A stretch of DNA of 64,000 bases from Kordiimonas laminariae (GTDB taxonomy: Bacteria > Pseudomonadota > Alphaproteobacteria > Sphingomonadales > Kordiimonadaceae), in contig NZ_JAKQZA010000002.1 of the NCBI RefSeq assembly GCF_023008165.1, positions 372,001-436,000 of the forward strand, given 5' to 3'. Within the stretch, counting starts at the first letter, position 1, and the number at the start of each line of letters is the position of its first letter. Shown here piece by piece: positions 28,635 through 38,344 of the stretch. Made by a program: the position numbers and the translations under genes. Under the pieces are notes generated by a model. That model saw nothing but the letters and a program-made list of their open reading frames with translations, was not told the DNA's origin and did not search any database.

Positions 28635-31600
28635 TTAGAACTTGTATTTAATGCCTAGCTGGATGCGCCATAGTGTATCGTTCACATCAGCAAACTCGCC
28701 TGGAGCTGTGAAGTCACTGTATACATACTGGCCCTGATCATTGATTTCAGCAGCAACAAGTGGTGTTGCCTCACCAACGTCACCTGTGCGTACGAAGCGC
28801 TGAACGCCAGTACCGCTACCAATGAAGTTCAGGAAGTTTTCGAAGTTAGCAAACAGTTCAAACTTGTCTGAACCGAAGAAACCTGGAAGTTCCTGAGAGA
28901 TACGTAGATCAAGGTCTGCAGCCCACGGCTGTGAGAACGCACTACGATCGATGATTGAACCACCAAACTCTGTAAGACCTTCAGCTTCGATGAAGTTCAA
29001 GAATGCAGTTTGTGTAGCTGTATCAGCGAATGTTACTAGTGGATCATCAGCGCCAGTTGGGATGTAAAGCAGGCTACGTGCTTCAGCATCAGAGTCACCG
29101 AATGTACCGCGAGAAGTATTTGCATCGAACACGTAAGATAGTGGACGACCAGAACGTACGCGGAAGAATGCGCCAACTTTAGTCTGCAGATCTTCGAAGA
29201 ACTCGTTTGCGTATGTCGCGCGGATCACGAAGTTATGCTTGTTGTTGTTCACAGATGTACCCAGGCCAACGTTGTTGAAGTTAGAAGTAGCAACTTCCTC
29301 AAAGTTTGAACCTGCAGTAGATGAACCACCAGCGTTACCAACAACAGAGTCGTTGTATGCGTAACCAAAGCGGAAATCTAGAGTAGAACGGTCTGTAAGG
29401 TCGAATGTCTTACCGAACTGAGCAGAGATAGAGAAGCTATGACCGCCACCGTTCACTGCATTTGTCAGAAGAATGTTCTGGAAGTCACTTGAAGGACGAC
29501 CAACGAAACATGCATCGCTAGTGTTTGTGAAACCTTCGCGGATACCAGCGAATGTCGCGTTACAGCCATCAGGTAGACCAGCGCCGCTTAGATCAAGCTG
29601 AGAGAAGATCGGACGACCGTCTGGAGCTGTACCTGTTTCCACAAGAGATAGGTCAACGAAGTCAACACCGTTTACGATATCGCTGTAGATCGCATCAAGT
29701 TGGATTGTCCAGTCATCAAAGAAATCTGAACCAGTGTTTTCTGTAACGTGAGTAACACCAACACTAAAACGGTTCTGAGTAGGTAGTTTGAAGTCTGGGT
29801 CCACTGCTGCAACAGCACCTAGGTTCTGCTGTGCTTGAGCCTGCGCATCATTAAGCACACACTGTGGAATACCTGAGAAAGAACCACCAGAAAGAACGTT
29901 CAGATCAGCAGCTGTACAGCTTCCTAGATCATCAAGCTCTGCTTCACCAATACCGATTGCACCACCAAAGTTCTGGAATGAGTTAGCAAACCATACGGTT
30001 GGATCACCACCAGAGAATTTAGCAAAGCCACCAGTAATTGTTGTGTTGCCAAAGCCCTCAGGTGTCCATGTGAAGCCAATACGTGGCTGTAGTACATCAA
30101 GACCACCAAACGCCTGGGTATTTGCAAAACCGAAACGGTCTTGGAATTCAGGGTTCAGGTTAGGCGCGTCATCTGATTTGTAGAAGTCGTAACGTAGACC
30201 CGCTACAAGTTCAAAGTTGCTGTTTACCTGCCACTTATCTTGAAGATAGAAAGTGTGAATATTACGTGTAAATTCAGCGGCCGCATCTGTTGGGTTACCA
30301 GTGAATGAAGAAGCCGAACGGATCAGGCGAGCCTGACCAGCTTCTAGCGCATCGATATCTTCAAAGAATACTGTACCAGTCGCATTGATAATGAAGAGGT
30401 TAAAAATGTCTAGATTATCAAGCTCGTACCCAGCGGTAATCAGGTGATCACCAGCTACATAGTCAGCTTTAAATTTGATCTGATCAATACGTACGTCAAG
30501 CTGGTTAGCTGAACGGAATACGCCAGGGCCAGAAGCAAAGTCTTGACCGAAGAATTCGTTACCGAAGCCACCAATTGCAATACGTGGAGTATTTTCAGCT
30601 TGTGCTTCACCACCGAATACTGGATCCTGAATATCGTTGATCTCGTTACGAGACATACGGAATTCAGTAGATAGGTTATCGGACCAGTCAGAGAATACGC
30701 GTAGAGCGTATGTATCAGACTTGGAACCACGGTTATGGAAGTTATCCTGGAAAGTGAACTCACCACGGCCTGAACCGAAGTCATCACCAGAAAGACGGTT
30801 TTCTTCCAGACGACCGTATGTAGCTTCTAGACGGTGATCATCATTGATGTTCCAGTCAATACGACCGAAGAAACGACGGCTTGTATTTGGTAGTGTTGAA
30901 ACAACGTCACCTAGTGTGCGGCCGTACTGACCTTCAAGGATACCACGAACACGGTCAATGCTTGCTGTGTTCAGATCGTTGATTGTGTCGCCGTCGATGA
31001 ACTGACCGCTAACACCACCGTAGTTAGGGATATCGCCTTCGTCTGTTTCTTCATAAGAGCCGTAGAAGAAAAGCTTATCTTCGATGATTGGGCCACCTAG
31101 TTCAGCACCCCAGTTGTAACGGTCAAACTGAGCATTACCGTCGGCGTTTTCGCCGTCGATGTTTGAACCAGTGATTGAATCACCGTTATATAGGAAGAAT
31201 GCAGAGCCGTGGAATTCGTTAGAACCAGATTTTGTAACAACGTTAATGTTACAGCCAGTGAACTGACCATATTCAACGTCTACCGGAGAGAATTCTACAG
31301 AAGCAGCTGCAATTGTATCGAATGGAATTGGGAACGTGCTACGAGCAAGGTTACCTGAAGAGTTCAGGCCAAATGCATCAGCTGCGCGTACACCGTCAAT
31401 TGTAAAGGAGTTCACACGTGGAGAACCACCGTTACAAGAAATACCAAAACCACCACCGTTGTTTGAACGACCAATGTTTACACGTGGGTCAACACGGATG
31501 ATGTCACGAACCTGACGGCTGATTGAAGGTGCTGTTTCAATATCAGTCAGTGTGAAAGAAGAGCTTGGGCCAACTGCTACTGCAGAGCTTACAATTGCTG

Positions 31601-31982
31601 AAGCTGTAATTACGATTTCTTCAACACCAGCTTGGTCTTCTTGAAGCTGGATGGGGAAGTTAGATGAAGTACCAAGCTTCGTGATCACATCTGTGATAAC
31701 CGCATCTTGATACTGACCACCTGAAACACGAATGGTGTAAGGTCCACCAATTTGCAGTGAGCGAACGTTGAACGCACCGCTTGCATTGGTAGTAGTCGTG
31801 CTTACATTGCCCGTACGTGTGTCAGTAATGGTAACAGTAATACCAGATAGTGTGTCACCAGCTGGTGAGTAAACAGTACCGCGGATACCCGCAGTAATTT
31901 CCTGCGATACCGCAGGAACACTTGCGGCCAATGCGGCAAGTGCAACGCTGCTACAAAGAGCAGTCTTAAATAGGCGATTCAT
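28635..31982 (-). CDS. TonB-dependent receptor, Oar-like, with CarboxypepD_reg N-terminus
   Basis: 1115 aa outer-membrane receptor: signal peptide (about 1-27), a carboxypeptidase-regulatory-like beta-sandwich (about 30-115), a plug (about 140-265), then a 22-strand-type barrel ending LGIKYKF. There is no STN domain, so it does not feed a FecR/sigma relay. The substrate is usually a large or scarce molecule. Context suggests nucleic-acid fragments, nucleosides or bases: rutR is adjacent, two RutR-box-like sites sit upstream, and a secreted S1/P1 nuclease and a nucleoside importer follow. That substrate is inference; Oar-like receptors elsewhere handle peptides or proteins. Confidence 0.92.
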   Translation of the reverse strand: MNRLFKTALCSSVALAALAASVPAVSQEITAGIRGTVYSPAGDTLSGITVTITDTRTGNVSTTTTNASGAFNVRSLQIGGPYTIRVSGGQYQDAVITDVITKLGTSSNFPIQLQEDQAGVEEIVITASAIVSSAVAVGPSSSFTLTDIETAPSISRQVRDIIRVDPRVNIGRSNNGGGFGISCNGGSPRVNSFTIDGVRAADAFGLNSSGNLARSTFPIPFDTIAAASVEFSPVDVEYGQFTGCNINVVTKSGSNEFHGSAFFLYNGDSITGSNIDGENADGNAQFDRYNWGAELGGPIIEDKLFFYGSYEETDEGDIPNYGGVSGQFIDGDTINDLNTASIDRVRGILEGQYGRTLGDVVSTLPNTSRRFFGRIDWNINDDHRLEATYGRLEENRLSGDDFGSGRGEFTFQDNFHNRGSKSDTYALRVFSDWSDNLSTEFRMSRNEINDIQDPVFGGEAQAENTPRIAIGGFGNEFFGQDFASGPGVFRSANQLDVRIDQIKFKADYVAGDHLITAGYELDNLDIFNLFIINATGTVFFEDIDALEAGQARLIRSASSFTGNPTDAAAEFTRNIHTFYLQDKWQVNSNFELVAGLRYDFYKSDDAPNLNPEFQDRFGFANTQAFGGLDVLQPRIGFTWTPEGFGNTTITGGFAKFSGGDPTVWFANSFQNFGGAIGIGEAELDDLGSCTAADLNVLSGGSFSGIPQCVLNDAQAQAQQNLGAVAAVDPDFKLPTQNRFSVGVTHVTENTGSDFFDDWTIQLDAIYSDIVNGVDFVDLSLVETGTAPDGRPIFSQLDLSGAGLPDGCNATFAGIREGFTNTSDACFVGRPSSDFQNILLTNAVNGGGHSFSISAQFGKTFDLTDRSTLDFRFGYAYNDSVVGNAGGSSTAGSNFEEVATSNFNNVGLGTSVNNNKHNFVIRATYANEFFEDLQTKVGAFFRVRSGRPLSYVFDANTSRGTFGDSDAEARSLLYIPTGADDPLVTFADTATQTAFLNFIEAEGLTEFGGSIIDRSAFSQPWAADLDLRISQELPGFFGSDKFELFANFENFLNFIGSGTGVQRFVRTGDVGEATPLVAAEINDQGQYVYSDFTAPGEFADVNDTLWRIQLGIKYKF

Positions 31983-32101
31983 TCCCTAAGCTCCATTAAG
32001 TACGAACACCCATTTTACAATACCCAAGGGTGTCCTCTTGGACTTCCGTCCATTCGTACAAAAAGTTTCCCACACAAAACTAGGCGTAAGAAAACCAAAA
32101 A

Positions 32102-32117
32102 TTGACCATTTAGTCAA
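32102..32117. promoter_or_regulatory. RutR-box-like site 1, upstream of TonB receptor
   Basis: TTGACCATTTAGTCAA matches 13 of the 14 defined positions of the E. coli RutR box as I recall it (TTGACCA-NN-TGGTCAA). Its centre is 127 bp before the receptor start. The 462-bp gap 31983-32444 holds this site, site 2, the receptor promoter and the nuclease terminator; I see no gene in it. Confidence 0.7.
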
Positions 32118-32180
32118 ATTGGTAAAAGAAACACCTACCTCATGCGTGAGGCTCTTTTATGCGCCGTTTCTTTCAGTTTT

Positions 32181-32196
32181 TTGACGAAAGTGTCAA
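32181..32196. promoter_or_regulatory. RutR-box-like site 2, upstream of TonB receptor
   Basis: TTGAC-GAAAGT-GTCAA has the exact outer half-sites (11 of 14 positions of the RutR box), 79 bp centre-to-centre from site 1. Confidence 0.55.
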
Positions 32197-32388
32197 CAAT
32201 CATGATTAGAAGATAAAATATCAGTGGATAACTTATTTTTCCGATAGTGCCTCTTTTACAACACAAGTCCTGAAAACAGCCTAAAGCCGTTGATTTACAA
32301 GCCTTACAGCTCTCAAAAAGAGCAACACGCCCTCTTCACAAAGGGCTGAAAACTGCCGTGTTACAAAAAACACACAGTTAGGAAATAA

Positions 32389-32422
32389 GAAAAAAGGGAT
32401 TCGCTCTTTCGAACGAATCCCT
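32389..32422 (-). terminator. Terminator of the nucleoside-uptake operon
   Basis: AGGGATTCG / CGAATCCCT (9-bp stem) is followed by a U-rich run on the minus strand, 23 bp beyond the nuclease stop. It closes the eight-gene operon that begins with the BMP gene. Confidence 0.88.
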
Positions 32423-32444
32423 CCTCTAAAAGCTGTCTTAACGA

Positions 32445-33227
32445 CTATTTTTTGAACATTTCGTTCAAATAACCAGCCAAACGAATCCCCCCCTTGGAAA
32501 GTTGGCTTTTTACAAGCGGTGTATATTTGTAAACATAGTCCCAAGAAAGAATACCATTTTCGGCACTTTTATAAATATCGCTACGATAAGAGATCAGCTC
32601 ACGCACCCAGTCAATCGGTTGAGACTGTTGCCATTCTGCGATGTGGTTAGCTTTAATTTTAGGATCCAGGAAATTCGTCCATTCAGTGAACGATAAATCT
32701 TTGTGATCGATCAAATCCTCATCCCATACTTTGTGAAGATTAGACATCTCACCAAACCAAGCTACATCAATACGGTTTCCGCCACGGTCTTCTGAACGTC
32801 CAGCATGCAGCGGCTGATGTAGATCACCAACGATGTGGATAATGAACCTAAGAGCGAGCGCTTTATCTTCCTTCGAAGCATTCTCGTCTTTCACTACCTT
32901 GGTAAAATTTTCAAGAGCTGTAAGGGCATCACCGCCTGGATTCTTTTCGCTTTCTTCGTAAGTCACGCCATCAGGCAAATTGATATAGTGATATACATTT
33001 GCGGTACGGCGGAAAAACTCCTCCGGGCTTGAACGCATTTCATCTGGCCATGTTGACGCCTCTGCCATCAATTCATCACCAAGAATAGCTTCAACTGCAG
33101 CTCTTGCTTCAGGTGACAAATGGCGAAATGCAAGTTCAGCAATCACTCTGTGCCCTGTTGGGCCATAGGCAGTCGCCGCAGATGTTATCAACATTAGCGC
33201 TGCGAAAATTCCGGTAAATAGACGCAT
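32445..33227 (-). CDS. Secreted S1/P1-family nuclease
   Basis: 260 aa from the ATG at 33227 (GAGAGGGG upstream). A signal peptide ends SAATA|YGPTGH; then come the trinuclear-zinc motifs of S1/P1 nucleases: GHRVIAELA, STWPDE, VYHYINLP, IHIVGDLHQPLHAG and NLHKVWDEDLI. The family cleaves single-stranded DNA and RNA to 5'-nucleotides and removes 3'-phosphates. The mature first residue, a zinc-ligating Trp in characterised members, is predicted to be Tyr here. As last gene of the importer/salvage operon (37 bp after deoB) it probably makes substrate for the uptake genes. Confidence 0.92.
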   Translation of the reverse strand: MRLFTGIFAALMLITSAATAYGPTGHRVIAELAFRHLSPEARAAVEAILGDELMAEASTWPDEMRSSPEEFFRRTANVYHYINLPDGVTYEESEKNPGGDALTALENFTKVVKDENASKEDKALALRFIIHIVGDLHQPLHAGRSEDRGGNRIDVAWFGEMSNLHKVWDEDLIDHKDLSFTEWTNFLDPKIKANHIAEWQQSQPIDWVRELISYRSDIYKSAENGILSWDYVYKYTPLVKSQLSKGGIRLAGYLNEMFKK

Positions 33228-33264
33228 AATCCCCTCTCTGATTACCTTAGTAAAAAAGCGCGAA

Positions 33265-34482
33265 CTAAATCGCGCTTTCACCATCCTCAAGTGCCGCTAT
33301 GCCAAGGTGTGTTGCAATCGTTTGCCCGATATCGGCAAATGAACGGCGCACTCCTGCACTACCAGCTTTTAACTTCGGCCCATAAGCGACAAACGGCACA
33401 TGCTCACGTGTATGATCTGTCCCCGGCCATGTTGGGTCACAGCCGTGGTCCGCTGTCAGGATAACAATATCATCCTCTTGCATGCGGCCAGTGAACTCTG
33501 GCAAGCGTTGGTCGAAATACTCAAGCGCGGCCGCATAACCACCCACATTACGGCGGTGCCCGTATGTCTGGTCAAAGTCCACAAAGTTCACAAATGTGAG
33601 CGAACCGTCTTCGGCTTCATCTTGCATCTTCATGGAAAGGTCAAACAAGCCTTCAAGGCCGTTTGCTTTCACCTTTTTAGTCAATCCTTTATGAGCAAAG
33701 ATATCAGCGATTTTGCCAACACTAATCACTTCGCGGCCTTCTGCTTCCAGTTTTTCAAGAAGTGTAGGCTTGTGTGGTGGCGTTGCATAATCGCGTCGGT
33801 TCCCTGTACGCTCAAAGCTACCCTCATCACCAAGAAATGGACGCGCAATTACCCGGCCAATTTCATATTTATCCACAAGCTCACGGGCCACTTCACACAC
33901 CTCGTAAAGACGCTCGAGACCGAAAGTCTCTTCATGAGCAGCCACCTGGAACACGCTGTCAGCTGATGTGTAAACAATCGGCTTACCGCTCTGCATGTGC
34001 TCTTTCCCAAGTTCATCAAGCACTACAGTGCCAGATGCCGCTTTATTACCCAGCACACCTGGAAGATTACAGCGCTCACAAAGCTCATTAATTAGCTCTT
34101 CCGGGAAGCTTGGGAATTCTTGTGGAAAATACCCCCAATCAAACATCACCGGTACACCAGCCATTTCCCAGTGGCCCGACGGCGTATCTTTACCAAATGA
34201 AAGTTCTTCACACGCGGCATACATGCCAGTGATATCACCGCTAAATTCTAGCCCGGCTGGTTCTTTACCTGTAGCCAATTCCGCAGCTTTGCCAAGGCCA
34301 AGCTGCGCCATATTTGGAAGATTCAGTTTACCCGCAGCCGGGCGGTCATCAGATGTATTACCAGCCGCACACCAATCAGCGATATGGCCCAGAGTGTCTG
34401 AGCCTACATCCCCAAATTTATCAGCATCTGGTGCAGCGCCAATACCAAAACTATCTAGAACAAGAATAAACGCACGTGCCAT
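33265..34482 (-). CDS. deoB: Phosphopentomutase
   Basis: Converts (deoxy)ribose-1-phosphate to the 5-phosphate, linking nucleoside phosphorolysis to DeoC. It is 405 aa, the normal length. The alkaline-phosphatase-superfamily metal motifs [22 protein letters not shown] and [20 protein letters not shown] are intact. It lies 4 bp after deoA in the operon. DeoB products are split by DeoC, encoded 20 kb away in this window. Confidence 0.96.
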   Translation of the reverse strand: MARAFILVLDSFGIGAAPDADKFGDVGSDTLGHIADWCAAGNTSDDRPAAGKLNLPNMAQLGLGKAAELATGKEPAGLEFSGDITGMYAACEELSFGKDTPSGHWEMAGVPVMFDWGYFPQEFPSFPEELINELCERCNLPGVLGNKAASGTVVLDELGKEHMQSGKPIVYTSADSVFQVAAHEETFGLERLYEVCEVARELVDKYEIGRVIARPFLGDEGSFERTGNRRDYATPPHKPTLLEKLEAEGREVISVGKIADIFAHKGLTKKVKANGLEGLFDLSMKMQDEAEDGSLTFVNFVDFDQTYGHRRNVGGYAAALEYFDQRLPEFTGRMQEDDIVILTADHGCDPTWPGTDHTREHVPFVAYGPKLKAGSAGVRRSFADIGQTIATHLGIAALEDGESAI

Positions 34483-34486
34483 GTCT

Positions 34487-35830
34487 CTACCCCTGAATGA
34501 TTTCAGCTGTCACAGGTGTGATTGCAGGCGCATTATCTGCAATTTCAATAGAAGCCTGAACCTGTGCAATTGCAGCATCTGCCGCTGCTTCTGTTTGAGC
34601 ATACACCATCGCAAGCGGTTGGTCTTTCTCAATACGGTCGCCAAGTTGACAAATTTCAGTGAGGCCGACTGAATGATCTACCTTTGCGGCAGGGTCTGTA
34701 CGTCCCCCACCAAGGGCAACAACAGCCATACCAACTTCACGAGCATCCATTTTAGATACAAAACCAGATGCTGTTGTCGGCACAGGTTTTACAACTGGTG
34801 CATATGAAAGATATTTTCCGTGGTTTTCCACGATATCAGCCGGGCCGCCATGTGCAGCTGCCATTTTACCAAATATCTCAGCTGCTTTGCCGTTATTCAG
34901 CGCTTCTTCAGATTTCGTACGTGCTGTCGCTACATCTGGTTGCGCACCTGAAATCGCAAGCATATGAGCTGCCAAATCAAGTGTCACATCAAGAAGGCGC
35001 TGGTCTGCATTCGCAGGATCTGTCAAAAACTCGATTGTTTCCAACACCTCAACTGCATTACCAGCTGTGCGGCCAAGAACCTGGTTCATATCTGTAAGCA
35101 GCGCTGTTGTTGGTGTATCAGCCGCTCCCGCTACGCGCACGATGTTCTCAGCCAGAACTTTCGCTTTATCAAAGCTATCCATGAAAGCGCCAGAACCAAA
35201 CTTCACATCCATCACGAGCGAACCAAGGCCAGCTGATAATTTCTTCGATAAAATAGACGCGGTGATGAGCGGTACAGATTCAACAGTCGATGTTACATCC
35301 CGGATACCGTAAAAACGTTTATCAGCAGGCGCTAAATCACCCGTTTGACCAATGATGGAACAACCAACTGTTTTCACAATCTCAGCAAAACGGTCAATAC
35401 TTGGGTACGGATCATAACCCGGGATAGCTTCAAACTTATCAAGCGTACCGCCGGTGTGGCCAAGACCACGGCCGGAAATCATCGGCACCAAACCACCACA
35501 CGCAGCCACTATTGGCGCAAGCATCAAACTTACCTTATCGCCAACACCGCCCGTAGAGTGCTTATCAGTGATTGGAGCATCCGCATCAAAACCGAACTTC
35601 TGCCAATCAATCACATCACCGCTATCACGCATAGCAAGAGTAAGAGCTGCACCTTCTTTTGGTGTCATACCGTTAAAGAAAACAGCCATGCCAAGTGCTG
35701 CGATCTGGCCCTCTGTTACAGCACCACTTGTAATACCAGCTACAAATGCTTTGATATCATTTTCAGAAATTTCACCACCATCACGCTTAACGCGGATTGC
35801 TTCCTGGGGCAGGAACACGCTTTCAGTCAT
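34487..35830 (-). CDS. deoA: Thymidine phosphorylase
   Basis: Cleaves thymidine/deoxyuridine with phosphate to the base and deoxyribose-1-phosphate in the cytoplasm. It is 447 aa; the family signature [19 protein letters not shown] (phosphate/thymine site) and [20 protein letters not shown] are present. It sits 3 bp after cdd and 4 bp before deoB, so it is strongly coupled. A pyrimidine-nucleoside phosphorylase of broader range is possible, but the length and motifs favour DeoA. Confidence 0.95.
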   Translation of the reverse strand: MTESVFLPQEAIRVKRDGGEISENDIKAFVAGITSGAVTEGQIAALGMAVFFNGMTPKEGAALTLAMRDSGDVIDWQKFGFDADAPITDKHSTGGVGDKVSLMLAPIVAACGGLVPMISGRGLGHTGGTLDKFEAIPGYDPYPSIDRFAEIVKTVGCSIIGQTGDLAPADKRFYGIRDVTSTVESVPLITASILSKKLSAGLGSLVMDVKFGSGAFMDSFDKAKVLAENIVRVAGAADTPTTALLTDMNQVLGRTAGNAVEVLETIEFLTDPANADQRLLDVTLDLAAHMLAISGAQPDVATARTKSEEALNNGKAAEIFGKMAAAHGGPADIVENHGKYLSYAPVVKPVPTTASGFVSKMDAREVGMAVVALGGGRTDPAAKVDHSVGLTEICQLGDRIEKDQPLAMVYAQTEAAADAAIAQVQASIEIADNAPAITPVTAEIIQG

Positions 35831-35833
35831 CTG

Positions 35834-36256
35834 TTAGCCTTTTACTTTATCAATATTTTCTGGACCAAACGAATGCGGCAACAAATCCGCACTGTGTGTT
35901 TCCAACAAGATGTTCCCCCGATTATCGCATATGGTTACAGGCGCCCCCGTTTGGCCTGCAAACTCACGAATTTTCTGGCGGCACCCACCACACGGCGTGC
36001 ACTCGTGCACGCCCGGGCCAACCACCACAACATGTTTGATGGTATTGCTACCACCCCCAAGTACCATGTTGCCAATTGCTGTTGCTTCAGCACATTGTCC
36101 TAATGGGTATGCTGCATTTTCAACATTACAGCCCGCATAAATTTTACCATCACCAGTTAGAAGCGCAGCTCCTACCGGATGGTTTGAATATGGAGCATAA
36201 GCTTTTTGAAGCGCACCAACGGCTGCTTCAATAAGGTCTGCTTTTACGTCAGACAT
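35834..36256 (-). CDS. cdd: Cytidine deaminase
   Basis: Deaminates cytidine and deoxycytidine to uridine forms, feeding DeoA. It is 140 aa, the tetrameric short type. Zinc motifs are CNVENAAYPLGQCAEATAI (Cys-Ala-Glu) and TPCGGCRQ. The start at 36256 is chosen because it follows the upstream stop by one base and has AGGATCACTAGG before it; the earlier ATG lies inside the permease gene. Confidence 0.96.
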   Translation of the reverse strand: MSDVKADLIEAAVGALQKAYAPYSNHPVGAALLTGDGKIYAGCNVENAAYPLGQCAEATAIGNMVLGGGSNTIKHVVVVGPGVHECTPCGGCRQKIREFAGQTGAPVTICDNRGNILLETHSADLLPHSFGPENIDKVKG

Positions 36257-36257
36257 C

Positions 36258-37229
36258 CTAGTGATCCTTCTCATAAGGAATACCGCTTGCTCTTGGCGCC
36301 TGAATTTTCCCTACAAAACCCGCAAGGATAATAACAGTCAGCACATAAGGTAGCATAATTGTAAATTGAACAGGGATCTCACCAATGAGCGGTAAAGCAA
36401 CACCCTGTAGGCGGCCCTGAAGGGCATCAACAAAACCAAAGAGTAAGCAGGCAAGAAGTGTTGGAACAGGTTTCCATTTTCCGAAGATCATTGCCGCGAG
36501 TGCTAAATAGCCCTTACCCGCTGACATATCACGAATAAAACCAGCACCAAGTCCCGTTGAAAGCACCGTACCAGCAAGGCCACATAATACACCAGCAATC
36601 ACCATCGCCTGATAGCGAAGAAGAGTTACTGATATACCAGCCGTATCAACTGCCTCTGGGTTTTCACCCACCGCACGAAGACGAAGGCCAAAGCGCGTTT
36701 TATAAAGCATCCACGCCACGAGCGGCACGATCACTATCGTCATATATGTAATGATATTGTGACCAGAGAGAATCTCGCTATAGAGCGCACCAATTACAGG
36801 CACATCAGCCAAACTTTCAGCAAATGGGAAAGTAATAGTACTGAAACGCGCTTCATCTCCTAAAAGTGGCGTCTGCCCACCTTTTTGAAACCAGAAATTT
36901 GCAAGAGTTGGCGCAAGACCAGCCACAGCAATATTTATCGCCATACCAGATACAATCTGATTACCGCGCTGGCTGATGGAAACATAACCGTGGAGCAGTG
37001 CGAGAAGAATGGAAGCACCAATGCCCGCAGCCATACCAGCCCAAGGTGACCCAGTTACTGCCGCGGAAGCTGCCGCCGCGAATGCAGATGCAAGCATCTT
37101 GCCTTCAAGACCAATATCAACCACACCACCGCGTTCACAAACAAGGCCAGCAAGAGCTGTCAAAACAAGAGGGGTTGCAATACGGAACGTAGAATCCGTG
37201 AGCAGCACTAAATCAGCGAAAAATTCCAT
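36258..37229 (-). CDS. Nucleoside ABC transporter permease 2 (NupQ/BmpC-type)
   Basis: 323 aa, eight to nine hydrophobic segments, of the BPD_transp_2 family. The VCERGGVVDIGLEGKML and GENPEAVDTAGISV motifs identify the second permease of BMP-type nucleoside importers (Bacillus NupQ, Streptococcus homologues). It starts by overlapping the other permease's stop (TAATG), and cdd follows immediately, in line with nucleoside rather than sugar transport. Confidence 0.92.
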   Translation of the reverse strand: MEFFADLVLLTDSTFRIATPLVLTALAGLVCERGGVVDIGLEGKMLASAFAAAASAAVTGSPWAGMAAGIGASILLALLHGYVSISQRGNQIVSGMAINIAVAGLAPTLANFWFQKGGQTPLLGDEARFSTITFPFAESLADVPVIGALYSEILSGHNIITYMTIVIVPLVAWMLYKTRFGLRLRAVGENPEAVDTAGISVTLLRYQAMVIAGVLCGLAGTVLSTGLGAGFIRDMSAGKGYLALAAMIFGKWKPVPTLLACLLFGFVDALQGRLQGVALPLIGEIPVQFTIMLPYVLTVIILAGFVGKIQAPRASGIPYEKDH

Positions 37230-38344
37230 TAGGCTGCTCCCTCTTTTGTAGTTTGAATTTTAGTGAAAATCTTGGTCACCGGATCACGGAACAGATGCTC
37301 GAGCGCGCCAGCGAACAAAATTACCAAGCCCTGGATCATGATGATAAGGTCACGTGTAATCGTTGGCATCTCAAACGCCAGTTCTGCACCACCTTGATAA
37401 AGAGCACCAAATAGAAGCGCCGCAAGGATAATACCTACAGGATGGTTCCGCCCCATAAAGGCGACGGCAATACCAACAAAGCCGTACCCAAGCGTGAAGC
37501 CACCAAGAAGACGGTGCTGCTGACCTAGAAGTTCATTAAGCCCCATCATGCCAGCAAGCGCGCCTGAAATCATCATGGCAATGATTGTCATCTTCGACAC
37601 TGAAACACCCGCAAACGCTGCCGCGTTTGGGTTTTGGCCAACCACTCGAAGTTCATAGCCAAAGCGCGTACGCCACAGAAGGAACCAAACTCCAACAGCA
37701 CATAGAAGTGCGATGATAAGCGATACGTTCATTGGTCCATCTTCAAATGTCTTACCAAACATGCCGAAGATTTCGTGAAGCGGCATTAAGCTCGCACCTT
37801 CAGGAAAATCCGCACTTTCTGGCATCTGGCCACCTGGGCGCTGAAGCGGCCCAACAAGCAGATATGCTAGCAGCGAAGATGCGATAAAATTGAACATGAT
37901 CGTCGTAATCACAATGTGGCTACCACGCTTCGCTTGAAGATAAGCAGGGACATAAGCCCATGCGGCACCAAACAGTGCTGCACCTATAATTGCCATAATC
38001 ACAGCAAGGAACGGTGACAAACCAGAGAACAGGAACACCGCAAGCGTAAGCCCAAGCCCGCCAAGCATTGCCTGCCCTTCACCGCCAATATTAAAATGGC
38101 CAGCGTGGAACGCAATCGATACGGCAAGACCCGTGAAGATAAAGTTGGTTGCATAATAGAAGGTATAACTAATGGCTTCTTCAAAGCCAAAAGCACCATC
38201 AATCAACAGCGATAGCGCAAGGAAGGGATCTTCACCCAGCGCCCAAATAACAATTCCAGAAACCAAAAACGCCGCCAGCAGATTCAGTGCCGGAAGCAAA
38301 ATAGCATCTGCCCAAAATGGTAATTTCTTTGCGCCTGCAGCCAT
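37229..38344 (-). CDS. Nucleoside ABC transporter permease 1 (NupP-type)
   Basis: 371 aa, the longer permease of the pair, with an AFHAGHFNIGGEGQAMLG motif and VVGQNPNAAAFAGVSV coupling-loop region. It forms the inner-membrane channel with the second permease. Both ends overlap neighbours by a single base (TAATG), implying coupled translation and fixed stoichiometry. Confidence 0.92.
   Translation of the reverse strand: MAAGAKKLPFWADAILLPALNLLAAFLVSGIVIWALGEDPFLALSLLIDGAFGFEEAISYTFYYATNFIFTGLAVSIAFHAGHFNIGGEGQAMLGGLGLTLAVFLFSGLSPFLAVIMAIIGAALFGAAWAYVPAYLQAKRGSHIVITTIMFNFIASSLLAYLLVGPLQRPGGQMPESADFPEGASLMPLHEIFGMFGKTFEDGPMNVSLIIALLCAVGVWFLLWRTRFGYELRVVGQNPNAAAFAGVSVSKMTIIAMMISGALAGMMGLNELLGQQHRLLGGFTLGYGFVGIAVAFMGRNHPVGIILAALLFGALYQGGAELAFEMPTITRDLIIMIQGLVILFAGALEHLFRDPVTKIFTKIQTTKEGAA

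Noticed and set aside
35345-36103. 252-aa plus-strand ORF
   Set aside because: Lies opposite deoA and cdd, which have full family motifs; composition is typical of a shadow frame.
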